The notes under the pieces: model-generated
The model's input: the letters and a program-made list of their open reading frames with translations, nothing else
Database searches by the model: none
Told to the model about the DNA's origin: nothing
Part shown: positions 48,699 to 58,878 of the stretch, piece after piece
Numbering within the stretch: the stretch's first letter is position 1
How the letters are laid out: each line of letters begins with the position of its first letter
NCBI RefSeq assembly: GCF_025751585.1
Contig: NZ_JAOWKX010000004.1
Location: 310,001 to 374,000, forward strand
DNA: 64,000 nt
Reading direction: 5' to 3'
DNA from: Fluctibacter corallii
GTDB lineage: Bacteria > Pseudomonadota > Gammaproteobacteria > Enterobacterales > Alteromonadaceae
Translations under genes and position numbers: made by a program

Positions 48699-50675
48699 AT
48701 GCATGGCATTTTCTTTGATGTACTGATACTTATGAGTGTTGCGATTGTAATGGTATGGTTATTTAAACGTATAAACTTGCCACCAATCCTCGCGTATCTG
48801 GTATGCGGTATCTTGGCGGGTCACGATATTTTGGCGCTTTTTGAACATCCTGAGGAGGTTCAGCTTTTCGCAGAGCTTGGTATTGTCTTTCTGCTTTTTT
48901 CCCTTGGGCTAGAATTTTCATTGCCTAAAATGATTGCAATGCGGCATATGGTGTTTGGTGTCGGCCTCGGACAAATGGTGCTTACCACGGGCTTTTTTAT
49001 GCTGGTCGCGTTATTGTGCGGGTTAACCCTAAGTACGGCGTTTGTTATCGGTACGATGGTGGCATTGTCTTCGACCGCAATTGTGATAAAGCAAATTTCA
49101 GAGCTGGGGATTCTCAACACCCGTCGCTCACAAATGGCGGTGAGTGTGCTACTTTTTCAGGATCTGGCTGTGGTCCCCATTCTGATTCTCATTCCACTTC
49201 TGGCTAACCCTTCTGAACAAAGCATGGCGCTAATGATAGCGATGGCACTGCTAAAGGGGACAATCGTCGTCGCGATTTTAATGTCGGTAGGTAAGTGGTT
49301 ATTGCCTCGTCTGTTTTCGGAAATCGCACAAACCCGCACCGATGAGCTGTTTGTACTCACGACGATTTTTGTGGCGCTACTCGCAGCAGGATTAACGTTT
49401 TGGTTTGGTTTATCGATGGCCTTAGGCGCATTCTTAGCGGGTATGATGTTAGGTGAAAGCCAATACCGCCATCAACTAGAGGCAGATATTCGGCCGTTTA
49501 GAGATATTCTTATGGGGCTGTTTTTTATTACCATTGGTATGCGTTTGGATTTATCGGTGATGATAGCGCAACTTCATTGGATCTTGCTTGGAGCCGCATT
49601 ACTTATGCCCATTAAAGCATTTATTATTCGTGCATCTGCGTGGCTATTTAAAGGTGATCCTCAAGATGCGTGGGCATCGGGTATCAAGTTGTGTCAAATA
49701 GGAGAATTTAGTTTTGTTATTGCAGCCCTTGCTGTTAACAACGCGTTGATCTCGCAAAATCAGGCGTCACTGTTTATTTCTGTGGGGTTACTTAGCATGG
49801 CGCTCACACCATTATTAGTAAATCGAAGCTTAGTGTTTGCGCAAAAACTGGTTACTTCACCTATCTCAGATGATATCGCCCATTCAATCGAGTTCGAACA
49901 AGGAAAGTATGCCGACCATGTGCTAATTTTCGGTTTTGGTCGTGTTGGGCAATCGGTGAGTCGGCTATTAAAAAAAGAGGCAATCTCTTTTTTGGCTGTG
50001 GATGCCGATCCCGTGAGAGTGCAAGAAGCGCGATCTGCAGGCGAGCCTGTCACGTTCGGCGATGTGTCACAGAAAGATATTCTGCGTGCCGTCGGGGTAG
50101 AGCAGGCTAAGCTCGTGCTATTAACATTTGATGAACCCGCCCGAGCTGTGAATGTGGTTGAGTTGGTGTCTTCACTTAATCCTGATGTGCCTATTGTGGT
50201 GAGAACCCGAAAAGTTCACCATTTAGAAGCGCTATATATGGCAGGGGCGTCACAGGTGGTGCCTGAAATATTAGAAGGCAGCTTAATGCTGGCGTCTCAA
50301 GTGTTACACCTGTCGGGTGTGCCAATGTCGCGGATCCTTAAGCGCGTGCGAATAGAGCGAAAAGGTCACTACCGACACATGCAAGGAATCTTTCCGGGAG
50401 AATCCACGGAAATCAATTATGAAACCCACGATAGGCTAGAGTTAATGCACGCGGTTAGTGTGACGCATCAAGCCAACGCCAATGGAAAAACGATTTCTGA
50501 TTTAAATTTATCGAAAATGCGGGTGTCGGTCAAAGGATTGCGACGAAATAACGTGGAAATTGCAGAGCCTGACGACAATACTGTTGTGATGGCTGGTGAT
50601 GTTCTGGTGATTGCAGGAAAACCGAGGCGGGTAGAGCGTGCAGAGCGGTATCTGTTGTTTGGTAACGAAGTTTAA
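48699..50675 (+). CDS. Kef-type K+/H+ antiporter with RCK domain (CPA2 family)
   Basis: The protein has about 658 residues, started at the ATG at 48699, with GGAGAGGA 8 nt before it. The first 380 residues are a CPA2 exchanger with about 12-13 membrane segments (for example NLPPILAYLVCGILAGHDIL and SALVIKQ-type segments, GMMLGESQYRHQLEADIRPF). A TrkA-N/RCK domain follows (about 405-520; HVLIFGFGRVGQSVSRLL with the GxGxxG nucleotide site), and then a TrkA-C domain (about 560-650). These proteins export K+ for H+ in response to nucleotide or redox ligands. Without KefF or KefG beside it, the exact subtype is open. Confidence 0.92.
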   Translation: MHGIFFDVLILMSVAIVMVWLFKRINLPPILAYLVCGILAGHDILALFEHPEEVQLFAELGIVFLLFSLGLEFSLPKMIAMRHMVFGVGLGQMVLTTGFFMLVALLCGLTLSTAFVIGTMVALSSTAIVIKQISELGILNTRRSQMAVSVLLFQDLAVVPILILIPLLANPSEQSMALMIAMALLKGTIVVAILMSVGKWLLPRLFSEIAQTRTDELFVLTTIFVALLAAGLTFWFGLSMALGAFLAGMMLGESQYRHQLEADIRPFRDILMGLFFITIGMRLDLSVMIAQLHWILLGAALLMPIKAFIIRASAWLFKGDPQDAWASGIKLCQIGEFSFVIAALAVNNALISQNQASLFISVGLLSMALTPLLVNRSLVFAQKLVTSPISDDIAHSIEFEQGKYADHVLIFGFGRVGQSVSRLLKKEAISFLAVDADPVRVQEARSAGEPVTFGDVSQKDILRAVGVEQAKLVLLTFDEPARAVNVVELVSSLNPDVPIVVRTRKVHHLEALYMAGASQVVPEILEGSLMLASQVLHLSGVPMSRILKRVRIERKGHYRHMQGIFPGESTEINYETHDRLELMHAVSVTHQANANGKTISDLNLSKMRVSVKGLRRNNVEIAEPDDNTVVMAGDVLVIAGKPRRVERAERYLLFGNEV

Positions 50676-50727
50676 CTGAGGAAGTATGCAATGAAATCAC
50701 GCGATGTAAATAATACTAAGGCAACTT

Positions 50728-51456
50728 GTGCGTATGAATCAGATAACGTCTGCTAAAGCGAGTAGGACGCTTGTCGCCTTCCTCAGTTCGCTGATACTGT
50801 CTATTTTACTCGTGATTTCACAAGAATATCATGGTCAACTGCTGTCAAATAAGTATAAGGCGCAACTGTTAGCACGGGATCTTAAAAGTAGCTCTGATAT
50901 GCTGACACAGCTTGCTCGGTTGCATGTGGCGACGGGGCAGGGCCAGTATTTTGATTACTTTCAAATGCTGTCCGATGCGCGTGCGGGCGCAGAGCCACTG
51001 CCTAAAAACATAAACGTGTATTTTTGGGATCAGGTAATTGCTGGGCAGGTGGAGTATCAAGCAAGCGATATTCACTTTGCGCTTAAAGATGAATTAGCCA
51101 TGTTAGCTTTACCAAATGATATCGAGAACAAGTTTGAATATGCACTTAATTTAAGTGATACCTTAATCGGCAAAGAGCTGGATGCCATGTATCGATTAAA
51201 CAATCAAACTCCCTCTCATACAGTTGATACTACTGATTCACAGCACCACATTATGACGTCTTTAATGGATCAATCTTATTTATCAGCGAAAGCCAATATT
51301 ATGTATATGCTGCAACAGTTTACTGAGCTATCGAATCAGTATTTTGAGCGCAAACTGGACAACTTGGCCTCAGTGAGGCTCATTGTCATTATCATTTTTA
51401 TTGGCTCAATACTTTGGTTTGCTGCTGAGTCACTGGCGTTATTTGTTCACTATTAA
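50728..51456 (+). CDS. Membrane sensor module without an output domain
   Basis: The 242-residue protein starts at GTG 50728 (AAGG 7 nt upstream) or the ATG two codons later. TM1 covers about residues 14-32 and TM2 about 218-238. The loop of about 185 residues between them is helical and carries QYFDYFQMLSDARAGAEPLP then NVYFWDQVIAG, a pattern found in the periplasmic part of many receptors and cyclases in this group. The protein stops directly after TM2, so there is no HAMP, kinase, GGDEF or methyl-accepting part. It may act with the REC-PAS-GGDEF-EAL protein 150 bp downstream or with the hybrid kinase. A 21-codon reading frame with GAGGAAG starts at 50691 and overlaps the start. Confidence 0.65.
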   Translation: MRMNQITSAKASRTLVAFLSSLILSILLVISQEYHGQLLSNKYKAQLLARDLKSSSDMLTQLARLHVATGQGQYFDYFQMLSDARAGAEPLPKNINVYFWDQVIAGQVEYQASDIHFALKDELAMLALPNDIENKFEYALNLSDTLIGKELDAMYRLNNQTPSHTVDTTDSQHHIMTSLMDQSYLSAKANIMYMLQQFTELSNQYFERKLDNLASVRLIVIIIFIGSILWFAAESLALFVHY

Positions 51457-51473
51457 TGAAAGTGCTTTCATTA
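51454..51473 (+). terminator. AT-rich hairpin after the sensor module
   Basis: TAATGAAA and TTTCATTA form an 8-bp stem around GTGC (the DNA arms are nine bases, including G/C). The stop codon of the preceding gene is the first part of the stem, and TTATAATTACT follows. It may be a weak terminator or an operator, being symmetrical. Confidence 0.45.
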
Positions 51474-51605
51474 TTATAATTACTCTGAGCCTAAATATCG
51501 TTTTTCGCATATATAGACTATAGTCAGACATTAGTTTACCGCTTTTATTAACAAGTATTAGCAAGGTGATTATTTGGCTGAGAGCGCTTAACCAAGGTTG
51601 AATAT

Positions 51606-53645
51606 ATGCAATTTGCTGGAGCGAAACTCCTCGTAGTGGAGGACGATTCTGTCAGTTCTGCCCTAATCCGTGAGTCATTGAAAGCTTATGGCTACGAGAA
51701 TCTGTATTTAGCCGAAGACTTAGCCTCTGCCCATCAGCTTTTAGCTGTAAATCGCTTTGATCTCGTCTTACTTGATGTGGGGCTGCCAGATGGTACAGGC
51801 GGTGATCTCTTAGTGTCGATTCGTAAACGATTTTCTGCGGTCGCCTTGCCTGTAATTATGATTAGTGGTGATGTGAGTTCCACTCACATTGTTAACTTTT
51901 TAGAGCTTGGTGCAAACGACTACATTTCTAAACCGCTCGATATTCCCGTTTTACTCGCACGCGTTAAAAACGTACTCACTATTCGTCAGCTAGACAAAGA
52001 TATCGGGAATGCTAATGAACGCTATTCATTGGCTGCCAGAGGGGCAAAAGACGGTTTGTGGGATTGGTCAATTCAAACTGGTGAAATATTCTTATCTAGT
52101 CGTTGGATGCAAATTATTGGTGCCGACGGCGGGGAATGCACCAAAGATATTTCCTATTTTATTGAACGCATACATGAAGATGATGTGCTTAATTTTAACC
52201 GTGACTTACGTAACCATCTCAACGGCGTAAACGATTATTTTCAACATGAGTGTCGTATGCAGCATACCGATGGCTCTTTCCGCTGGACGTTAGTGCGCGG
52301 CACGGCCATTCGCCATACTAATGGCAAGGCTTATCGTATGGCAGGCTCCATCAGTGATATTACTGCGAGAAAAGTGCTAGACCCTCTCACTAGCACGTTG
52401 AACCGCTCAGCTTTTTTAGACAAGCTCGATATGCTAATTAAAAGTCGAACGTCTAAGTTGATTAAGCATTTCGCCGTCGTGGTGATATCCGTCGACCGCT
52501 ATCAACTTGTCAGTGACAGTTACGGCCATCATTTTGGTGATCGCGTGATGTTAGAAGTTACGAACCGTTTGTCTGCCTTGGTTTCCCCAAAAGATACCAT
52601 TGCACGAATAGAAACGGATCAATTGGCTTTTACACTGGAAGATGCTGGAAGTGAAGAGGAGATTGTGGCTTGGGCAAGACGCGAAATCTTGCGCCCCATA
52701 GTCATCCCTTTGCCGCCAGAAGACAGAAGTTTACACCTTACATTTTCAGCCGCTGTGATTAACGATACGGATATTTATCGTTACTCTCACGATATTTTGC
52801 GTGATGCCAATATTGCGCTGCATGACGCAATGAAGAAAATCGATGATGACATCAGTGCATTTCGTTCCAGTTTACAAATTTCTTTAAAAGATCGTATCGA
52901 GATGCTTGAAGATTTGCATGATGCGATTGAACAAGACAGTTTTTATTTCTGCTACCAACCGAAAGTGGACTTTGAGGGGAACCTGTGTGGCGCTGAGGCT
53001 TTGATACGGTGGAAGCATCCTGTTAAAGGCGAGGTCTCCCCCGTTGAGTTTATTCCTATCGCCGAAGAAACGGGCCTGATAGTGCCTCTTGGCCACAATA
53101 TGTTCAAAAAGTTTTGTAAGGTTGTAAAGCAAGTAGAAGATAAGCAACGCGGCATTTTGATGTCGTACAATTTATCAGGTAGGCAATTTTTGGATCCTTC
53201 ATTGCTAGATGTGTTGATGGGGTGCATTAAAGAGGCGGGTGTCAGTGCAGATTCAATTGAGCTTGAAATCACAGAATCGACGTTAATGAACGATATTGAA
53301 TCGGCTGTTCAAGTGTTAAAGGAGCTGACCAAACACGGCTTTAAGGTATCGATAGATGATTTTGGTACGGGCTATTCATCACTGGCTTATTTAAAAAAGT
53401 TGCCTATTCATACGTTAAAAATTGATAAGTCGTTTGTCGATGACTTACTCAATGACGCTGACGATATCGCCATCATTTCTGCGATTACCAATATGGCAAA
53501 CGCGCTCGGGCTTACCACTGTGGCAGAAGGTGTGGAAGTCGAGCAGCAAGCGGAGAAATTACATGAGCTGGAAATAGACATGTTTCAGGGGTATTGCTTT
53601 TACAAACCCTTAGAAGAAAGCGCGTTTCTAGCCTTGCTGAAATAG
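51606..53645 (+). CDS. Response regulator REC-PAS-GGDEF(degenerate)-EAL, probable c-di-GMP phosphodiesterase
   Basis: The 679-residue protein has a receiver (residues about 7-125; acid pair EDD at 12-14, phosphorylated Asp57 in LLDVGLPDG, Lys in SKPLD). A PAS domain follows (about 145-250; DGLWDWSIQTGEIFLS and a PAC-like MAGSISDITARK). The GGDEF-like domain (about 255-420) keeps its fold, but the signature is replaced: ARIETDQLAFTL is found where GGDEF should be. The EAL domain (about 430-675) keeps GAEALIRW, IELEITESTLM, DDFGTGYSSLAYLKKLP and KIDKSFV, so all catalytic positions look intact. It should hydrolyse c-di-GMP, with the GGDEF as a regulatory GTP-binding module at most. Confidence 0.92.
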   Translation: MQFAGAKLLVVEDDSVSSALIRESLKAYGYENLYLAEDLASAHQLLAVNRFDLVLLDVGLPDGTGGDLLVSIRKRFSAVALPVIMISGDVSSTHIVNFLELGANDYISKPLDIPVLLARVKNVLTIRQLDKDIGNANERYSLAARGAKDGLWDWSIQTGEIFLSSRWMQIIGADGGECTKDISYFIERIHEDDVLNFNRDLRNHLNGVNDYFQHECRMQHTDGSFRWTLVRGTAIRHTNGKAYRMAGSISDITARKVLDPLTSTLNRSAFLDKLDMLIKSRTSKLIKHFAVVVISVDRYQLVSDSYGHHFGDRVMLEVTNRLSALVSPKDTIARIETDQLAFTLEDAGSEEEIVAWARREILRPIVIPLPPEDRSLHLTFSAAVINDTDIYRYSHDILRDANIALHDAMKKIDDDISAFRSSLQISLKDRIEMLEDLHDAIEQDSFYFCYQPKVDFEGNLCGAEALIRWKHPVKGEVSPVEFIPIAEETGLIVPLGHNMFKKFCKVVKQVEDKQRGILMSYNLSGRQFLDPSLLDVLMGCIKEAGVSADSIELEITESTLMNDIESAVQVLKELTKHGFKVSIDDFGTGYSSLAYLKKLPIHTLKIDKSFVDDLLNDADDIAIISAITNMANALGLTTVAEGVEVEQQAEKLHELEIDMFQGYCFYKPLEESAFLALLK

Positions 53646-53733
53646 ATTTAAGTCATACTCGAAAACAAAGAAATGTTAGTCAGAGGGCGTAGTTTGCGGT
53701 TTCACGCCATTGTTAGTTCAAAGGCAGGTACAC

Positions 53734-56700
53734 ATGAAATTGTTGCACAAACTGTTGTTCGCATTTTCCAGTATTGTTTTAACCTTCGTTATCGTTTTGT
53801 TGGTGATTTACAGCAAAACCGACACGGCTAAAAAAATGGGCGATCACCTTGCATCGGAGGTCATGCCCCTAACTAAATCATTATTGGTAATTGAAAGTGA
53901 GCTTCAAACCTCAATGGCATCTTTACGCGGATATATGTTGTTGGGCAACGAAGAGAAAGGTCGTCAAGATTTTCTCGCGCGACGCGCAAAAGCCTGGCGT
54001 ATTATTTCTCGCCATATGTTAACGCTACAAGAGTACGAACAAGAGCGACAAATTACCTTACTGGTTGATGAAATGTCTTCACAGTTTCAACAATTTCGGC
54101 AAATTCAAGGGGAAATTGAGGGATATGTCGGCGCTGCCAGCAATATCCCTGCACGGCAAACCTATGAGAACGCCCTGATGCCTAATTTGAAAGTGGTGTT
54201 GAGTGCCTTAACCCGACTTATGACCAAATCTTCCTCTTTGAATGAAGTGTCAGTCATTACGGCATTAGCAGATATCCGCTATTTAACGGCGGGATTATCT
54301 GCCGATATTGCAGCCTATCTACAGAACCAGTCTTTTGAATTGGAGTTAGACATTAAGGGGAAGTTGGCACTCTTAGAAGAGCGATTGATTCAAACCGACA
54401 TGCCCAATGATTTTTCGTTGCAAAAAGACTGGGATATTGTACAGCTCAATATGCCGAATGTGGCAGTGGCCAGCCGTAAAATTATTATTCAACGCTCGCA
54501 ACCGAGTTGGAACAATGCGCGCTATTTACTGACGAGTCGGGCGTTGCCATTGGTAAAAGATATCTTTGACAATATCGATAAAATTCAGGTGATCGTGAGT
54601 GAACTTGAAGTACGGCATATTGAGGAGTTTAGCGAAGCAGAAAACGCCATTCTTGCCATTATTAAGTATGCAACCTTAGTCATGGTGCTGGTTTCCTGCG
54701 CGATCGCTTTTATGTTTTCACGCTACTTATCTGACTACATTGTCGGGATTCGCAAAAAAGCGGATGAATTGGCGTTGGGGTATGTGTCGTCAACGAAGCT
54801 CGCCACCTCCGGACGAGATGAACTGAGCCAGCTGTCTGCCGCCGTTAATCGCGTGTCTGAAAATTTAGATGCCGTGATAAAACAAGCGCAAGCCATGTCT
54901 AAGGGGATTTTAGACCAACCTTTTTCTGTCATTAGTGAGCAAGATCAACTGGGAACGGCCATTAACAGTTTGCAATCCAGTTTTATGAGCATAGAAGAAC
55001 AGGCCAAGCAAATTGCACAACACAATTATAAGCTGGAAATTGTCCCCAGAAGTGAGCGCGATAGTTTGCTGTTTGCCTTGCGAGATATGTTGGTGTCATT
55101 ACGCCAAAGTGAGGAAGAAAATTATCATCGAGATTGGCTCAAAAATGGCATAAATAGTTTAAATAAAGAACTTCGCTTTACCGATTCGCTTCAAGATTTA
55201 GCAATAAATGTATTGGATGTGATGATGGAGCATATCAGTGCCTCAGCAGGCGGCTTTTACCTTGTAGAAGGAGAGAGTGCCAAGCTAATTGCTAGTCGAG
55301 GTTATACCCGTCGCAAAATTGAAACCAGCACATGGCAAGCAGGCGATGGCTTAATTGGTCAGGTTATGATTGAGAAGTCGCCGATAGTGTTTGAGCGCAT
55401 TAGTGAAGACTATTTGACTATTTCGAGTGGGTTGGGTGAAACCTCAGCCAGCAGTTTGGCGATTATCCCCTACGTGTACAAAGGAGAGTTAAAAGGCATT
55501 ATTGAACTGGCCTTTATGCAAGCAGTGAAAGAAGGGGTGCTTGAGTATGCAAACCTAACCCTTGAGCCTATTAGTGTGTCGATAGACCAATTGCAAGCCA
55601 GAGATAAAGTGAATGAGCTGCTGGAAAAAACCAAAGCGCAATCAGTTAAGTTGGAAGAGCAAACGCAGGCTTTGGAGATATCTCGCGCAGATTTAGAACA
55701 ACAGCAACTCAAACTAAAACGTAATAATGTTGAGTTGGAAGAAAAAACCTCAGAACTCGAGCAGAAAAATCACACCCTGAGCTTATTAAAAGAGAAACTG
55801 GAAGAGAAAGCCCTGCAAATGCAGCAGGCAAGCCGATATAAAAGTGAGTTTTTGGCTAACATGTCTCATGAACTTCGCACGCCCCTTAATAGCTTGTTGT
55901 TGCTGTCTAAAGAGTTAGCGGCCAATAAACATCAGCATTTAAATGATGATGAGGTGCAATCGGCCGAAATCATACATCAAAGTGGCTCAGAGCTGCTTAC
56001 CTTGATTAATGACATCTTAGATCTGTCAAAAATCGAAGCAGGACGGATGTCATTGCATATCACGGAGGTGACTAAACAAGACATTGAAAACAGCCTCATG
56101 GCAATGTTTAACCATATGGCGCAAGCCAAAGGACTGTCGTTTGAGGTGCAAACAGAACGAAGCCCTGAAACCTTTAAAACAGATAAAACCCGCTTGATGC
56201 AAATTCTAAAAAATTTGGTGGGTAATGGGATCAAGTTTACTGAATCGGGTTATGTTCGGGTGCGGATATCGCCTGCGGATGAAGAGACATGTCAAAATCT
56301 GAAGATTGATCATGCTGTTGTATTTGAAGTGCAAGACTCAGGTATTGGCATCGACGAAAGTAAATTGGAGCTCATATTTGATGCATTCCAACAGGAAGAT
56401 GGCTCAACTAGCAGAAAATATGGTGGCACGGGGTTAGGGCTCTCTATTTGTAAGCAGCTAGCCAATTTACTGAACGGGTATATCGATGTGAGTAGTGAAG
56501 TGAACAAGGGCAGTATATTTCGTTTCGTTATGCCGGTGGATTTTCAAGATGATGGGCTTGATGAAGTGCTTAATGGTGATAGCGCACCAACATCGCCAAA
56601 TCTGTTAACACATGACGATGCTGGATTGCGTGAGGACAAAAAGCAGCCTACTTCAGATGATGATACCAGCCGCTCACTATCAACGTCTGATGAAGCAAGT

Positions 56701-57903
56701 TCGCCAAAGGGCGTGGTGACCCAGCATGGTGAAGAAAGTCACTATATTTTAATTGTCGAGGATGATGAAGGGCTGGCAAAATCACTGGCCAAAATGGTCG
56801 AAAAGTTTGGATTTGATGCCGCTATCGCCGGTACTGCGCGAGAAGGATTACAACAAGCTATTGCTCTCGCTCCGCTCGGGGTTATGCTCGATATTGGTCT
56901 GCCCGATGTGTCTGGATTGGAGCTGCTTAAAACCATGAAACAGCACCCTGATCTTAGAGATATACCCGTTCATGTGGTGACAGGCAGTGAAATCAATGTG
57001 CGGGATATTCTAGAAGTTGGGGGGCTTGGGGTACTAACAAAACCGTTAGATAGCGACCATATTGAACATTCGGTGAATTTGTTTTCTTCCCAAACTCAGC
57101 TGTCGGGAAATTCCATCGCGATTATTGCAGGTAAAAAAGAAAGTGAACGGCTCACTAAGCTATTAGATGAGTACGCCATTCAATTTAGCGTGTTTAGCAG
57201 CGTTAAAGCATCAAACGAGGTGATTGAAAATGGCTTAGCGTCTGTGGTGATATGTGATTGCCATGTGATTCCGTTTGAGGATGTCGTGCAGTTGCTTGAA
57301 CACGTATCTAAACAGGTTAATCCACCCAAGGTGCTCTTAACGCGCTTTAATTCCCAAGAAAGCGAGGACGAATTAAAAGACTTTGAAGGGCATTACATTA
57401 TTGCAGATGAGTTCGAAGAGCATGCATTGATTCAAAAGGCCACGCTGTTTATTCGCGGTTTACATTTTGATCCGCAAACAACAAGCGCTATCCCGTTTTT
57501 GCCCTTTCAAGATGCAAAATGTAAAGTGAAAAATAAACGTGTATTGGTGGTAGATGATGACATGCGCAACACCTTTGCCGTCGCGAAGATACTCAAAGAC
57601 GAGGGCATTATTGTTGATATTGCCTCTAATGGGCAAGAAGCAATTAAGAAGCTGACCAACGCAACGTGTGATCTGGTTCTGATGGATATCATGATGCCCG
57701 TTATGGACGGGTATGAATGTATCAAGCAGATTCGACAAACCGATACTTTAGCGACTATTCCCATTATTGCCGTCACTGCAAAAGCAATGCTGGGCGAGCG
57801 AGAAAAGTGTATAGAGTTGGGGGCAAATGATTTTATCTCAAAACCCATTGAGAGTAATCGCTTGTTGGCTGTGGTATATGCTTGGCTGTGCATGAAAGTG
57901 TAA
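53734..57903 (+). CDS. Membrane hybrid histidine kinase with HAMP, GAF and three receiver-like modules
   Basis: The protein has about 1389 residues from the ATG at 53734; the frame extends eight codons further back to a TTG. TM1 is at 6-27, a helical periplasmic domain runs to about 305, and TM2 is at 305-330. HAMP (about 330-385), GAF (about 487-620) and a long coiled coil (about 625-705) follow. The kinase core has NMSHELRTPLN with His712 and an ATPase (DSGIGIDESKLELIF, YGGTGLGLSICKQ). Receiver 1 (about 1003-1119) has Asp1053; module 2 (about 1125-1250) lacks the acid pair (IAIIAGKKES); receiver 3 (about 1270-1388) has Asp1318. CheR follows at once. This matches the HK-CheR-CheB-type sensory loci of Proteobacteria. 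Confidence 0.94.
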   Translation: MKLLHKLLFAFSSIVLTFVIVLLVIYSKTDTAKKMGDHLASEVMPLTKSLLVIESELQTSMASLRGYMLLGNEEKGRQDFLARRAKAWRIISRHMLTLQEYEQERQITLLVDEMSSQFQQFRQIQGEIEGYVGAASNIPARQTYENALMPNLKVVLSALTRLMTKSSSLNEVSVITALADIRYLTAGLSADIAAYLQNQSFELELDIKGKLALLEERLIQTDMPNDFSLQKDWDIVQLNMPNVAVASRKIIIQRSQPSWNNARYLLTSRALPLVKDIFDNIDKIQVIVSELEVRHIEEFSEAENAILAIIKYATLVMVLVSCAIAFMFSRYLSDYIVGIRKKADELALGYVSSTKLATSGRDELSQLSAAVNRVSENLDAVIKQAQAMSKGILDQPFSVISEQDQLGTAINSLQSSFMSIEEQAKQIAQHNYKLEIVPRSERDSLLFALRDMLVSLRQSEEENYHRDWLKNGINSLNKELRFTDSLQDLAINVLDVMMEHISASAGGFYLVEGESAKLIASRGYTRRKIETSTWQAGDGLIGQVMIEKSPIVFERISEDYLTISSGLGETSASSLAIIPYVYKGELKGIIELAFMQAVKEGVLEYANLTLEPISVSIDQLQARDKVNELLEKTKAQSVKLEEQTQALEISRADLEQQQLKLKRNNVELEEKTSELEQKNHTLSLLKEKLEEKALQMQQASRYKSEFLANMSHELRTPLNSLLLLSKELAANKHQHLNDDEVQSAEIIHQSGSELLTLINDILDLSKIEAGRMSLHITEVTKQDIENSLMAMFNHMAQAKGLSFEVQTERSPETFKTDKTRLMQILKNLVGNGIKFTESGYVRVRISPADEETCQNLKIDHAVVFEVQDSGIGIDESKLELIFDAFQQEDGSTSRKYGGTGLGLSICKQLANLLNGYIDVSSEVNKGSIFRFVMPVDFQDDGLDEVLNGDSAPTSPNLLTHDDAGLREDKKQPTSDDDTSRSLSTSDEASSPKGVVTQHGEESHYILIVEDDEGLAKSLAKMVEKFGFDAAIAGTAREGLQQAIALAPLGVMLDIGLPDVSGLELLKTMKQHPDLRDIPVHVVTGSEINVRDILEVGGLGVLTKPLDSDHIEHSVNLFSSQTQLSGNSIAIIAGKKESERLTKLLDEYAIQFSVFSSVKASNEVIENGLASVVICDCHVIPFEDVVQLLEHVSKQVNPPKVLLTRFNSQESEDELKDFEGHYIIADEFEEHALIQKATLFIRGLHFDPQTTSAIPFLPFQDAKCKVKNKRVLVVDDDMRNTFAVAKILKDEGIIVDIASNGQEAIKKLTNATCDLVLMDIMMPVMDGYECIKQIRQTDTLATIPIIAVTAKAMLGEREKCIELGANDFISKPIESNRLLAVVYAWLCMKV

Positions 57904-57908
57904 GTAAA

Positions 57909-58718
57909 ATGAGCACAGAAAATAACGCATTTCTTATCGCTTTACGGGAAGCGTTTGAACAAAAGTGCGACATTGATACGAGTCATATCTCAGATGTGTA
58001 TTTTGCCTATCAAATTCAGAACTTTTCGTTGCGGTTCCCTCATTATTCGTTAAACGATATTTTACTGTTGCTTGAAGGGCAGGATGCGCGCACTCAGCTT
58101 TTGATTGATTCGTTGTTGATCACTACCACAACGATGTTTCGAGAGCCAGAGACATTTCGCGAATTAAGACGTGTCGCGCCGGAATGTATTGGTAAAAGCA
58201 CAGCACAAAAAGTGGCCTTTTTAGGTTGCTCATCGGGGGAAGAAGTTCTATCGTTTATGATTCTCATGCGCGAAGTGGCGAGGCACATTAGTTTCAGTGC
58301 CGTGGCCATTGACATCAGCGAGCATGCAATTTTGCAGGCAAAATCCTCCCTGTATCCACTCCATAATGTCGCCGAATATGCGAAGAATTATCAGCGAGCT
58401 GGAGGAGCCGATGTATTTCATCAATATTACCGTAAACACCAGGACTTGGTGGCATTTAAACCTGCGCTTACCGCTCCAGTTACCTTTCAAGTGGGCAATT
58501 GCTTTACGTTGCTACCACAACGTCGTTTTTGCTTAATCTTTTGCCGCCACTTAATGATTTATTTTTCACTACGTGACATGAAGCGCATTCAGGCAATGCT
58601 AATTGAAAGGCTTGAGCCAGGTGGCATATTGGTTATGGGGCAAAGTGAATCTTTACTTCTGGAGTTTGAAAATAAGCTGCAAAAGGTTGCTGAAGGCATG
58701 TACTTAAAAGCGGCGTGA
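57909..58718 (+). CDS. cheR: CheR-type protein-glutamate methyltransferase
   Basis: The protein has about 270 residues; I start at the ATG at 57909 (MSTENNAFLI), 5 bp after the kinase stop, although the frame extends back to 57882. A small helical N-terminal domain is followed by the methyltransferase: TTTMFREPETFRELR, FLGCSSGEEVLSF (SAM loop, usually CSTGEExYS), VAIDISEHAILQAK, FCRHLMIYF and GQSESL at the end. It methylates Glu residues of receptor-like proteins. The immediate kinase partner lacks an obvious receptor tip, so the target may be the coiled-coil or GAF-linker region of that kinase, as suggested for other kinase-CheR-CheB loci. It has no linked CheA or CheW. Confidence 0.9.
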   Translation: MSTENNAFLIALREAFEQKCDIDTSHISDVYFAYQIQNFSLRFPHYSLNDILLLLEGQDARTQLLIDSLLITTTTMFREPETFRELRRVAPECIGKSTAQKVAFLGCSSGEEVLSFMILMREVARHISFSAVAIDISEHAILQAKSSLYPLHNVAEYAKNYQRAGGADVFHQYYRKHQDLVAFKPALTAPVTFQVGNCFTLLPQRRFCLIFCRHLMIYFSLRDMKRIQAMLIERLEPGGILVMGQSESLLLEFENKLQKVAEGMYLKAA

Positions 58719-58878
58719 ACCTGCACAGCCTATATGGATAGCGGTTTGGAGTAAGAGAGAAGTAAATTATTCTAAATTAGTGTTTGCAAATCATCCCATT
58801 TACAGCAATTCGTCTACACTGAATATTAAGTGAAGAACACGATAAATATTCCCCCCTAACAAGGCAGGGCGCCGAAAG

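Noticed and set aside
50691..50756. 21-codon reading frame with a GAGGAAG site before the sensor module
   Set aside because: Could be a leader peptide, but there is no coding signal beyond start, stop and binding site, and it overlaps the start of the next gene; noted there only.
51516..51525. Perfect palindrome GACTATAGTC upstream of the REC-PAS-GGDEF-EAL gene
   Set aside because: Ten-base palindromes are expected by chance in AT-rich intergenic DNA, and no second copy was seen nearby.
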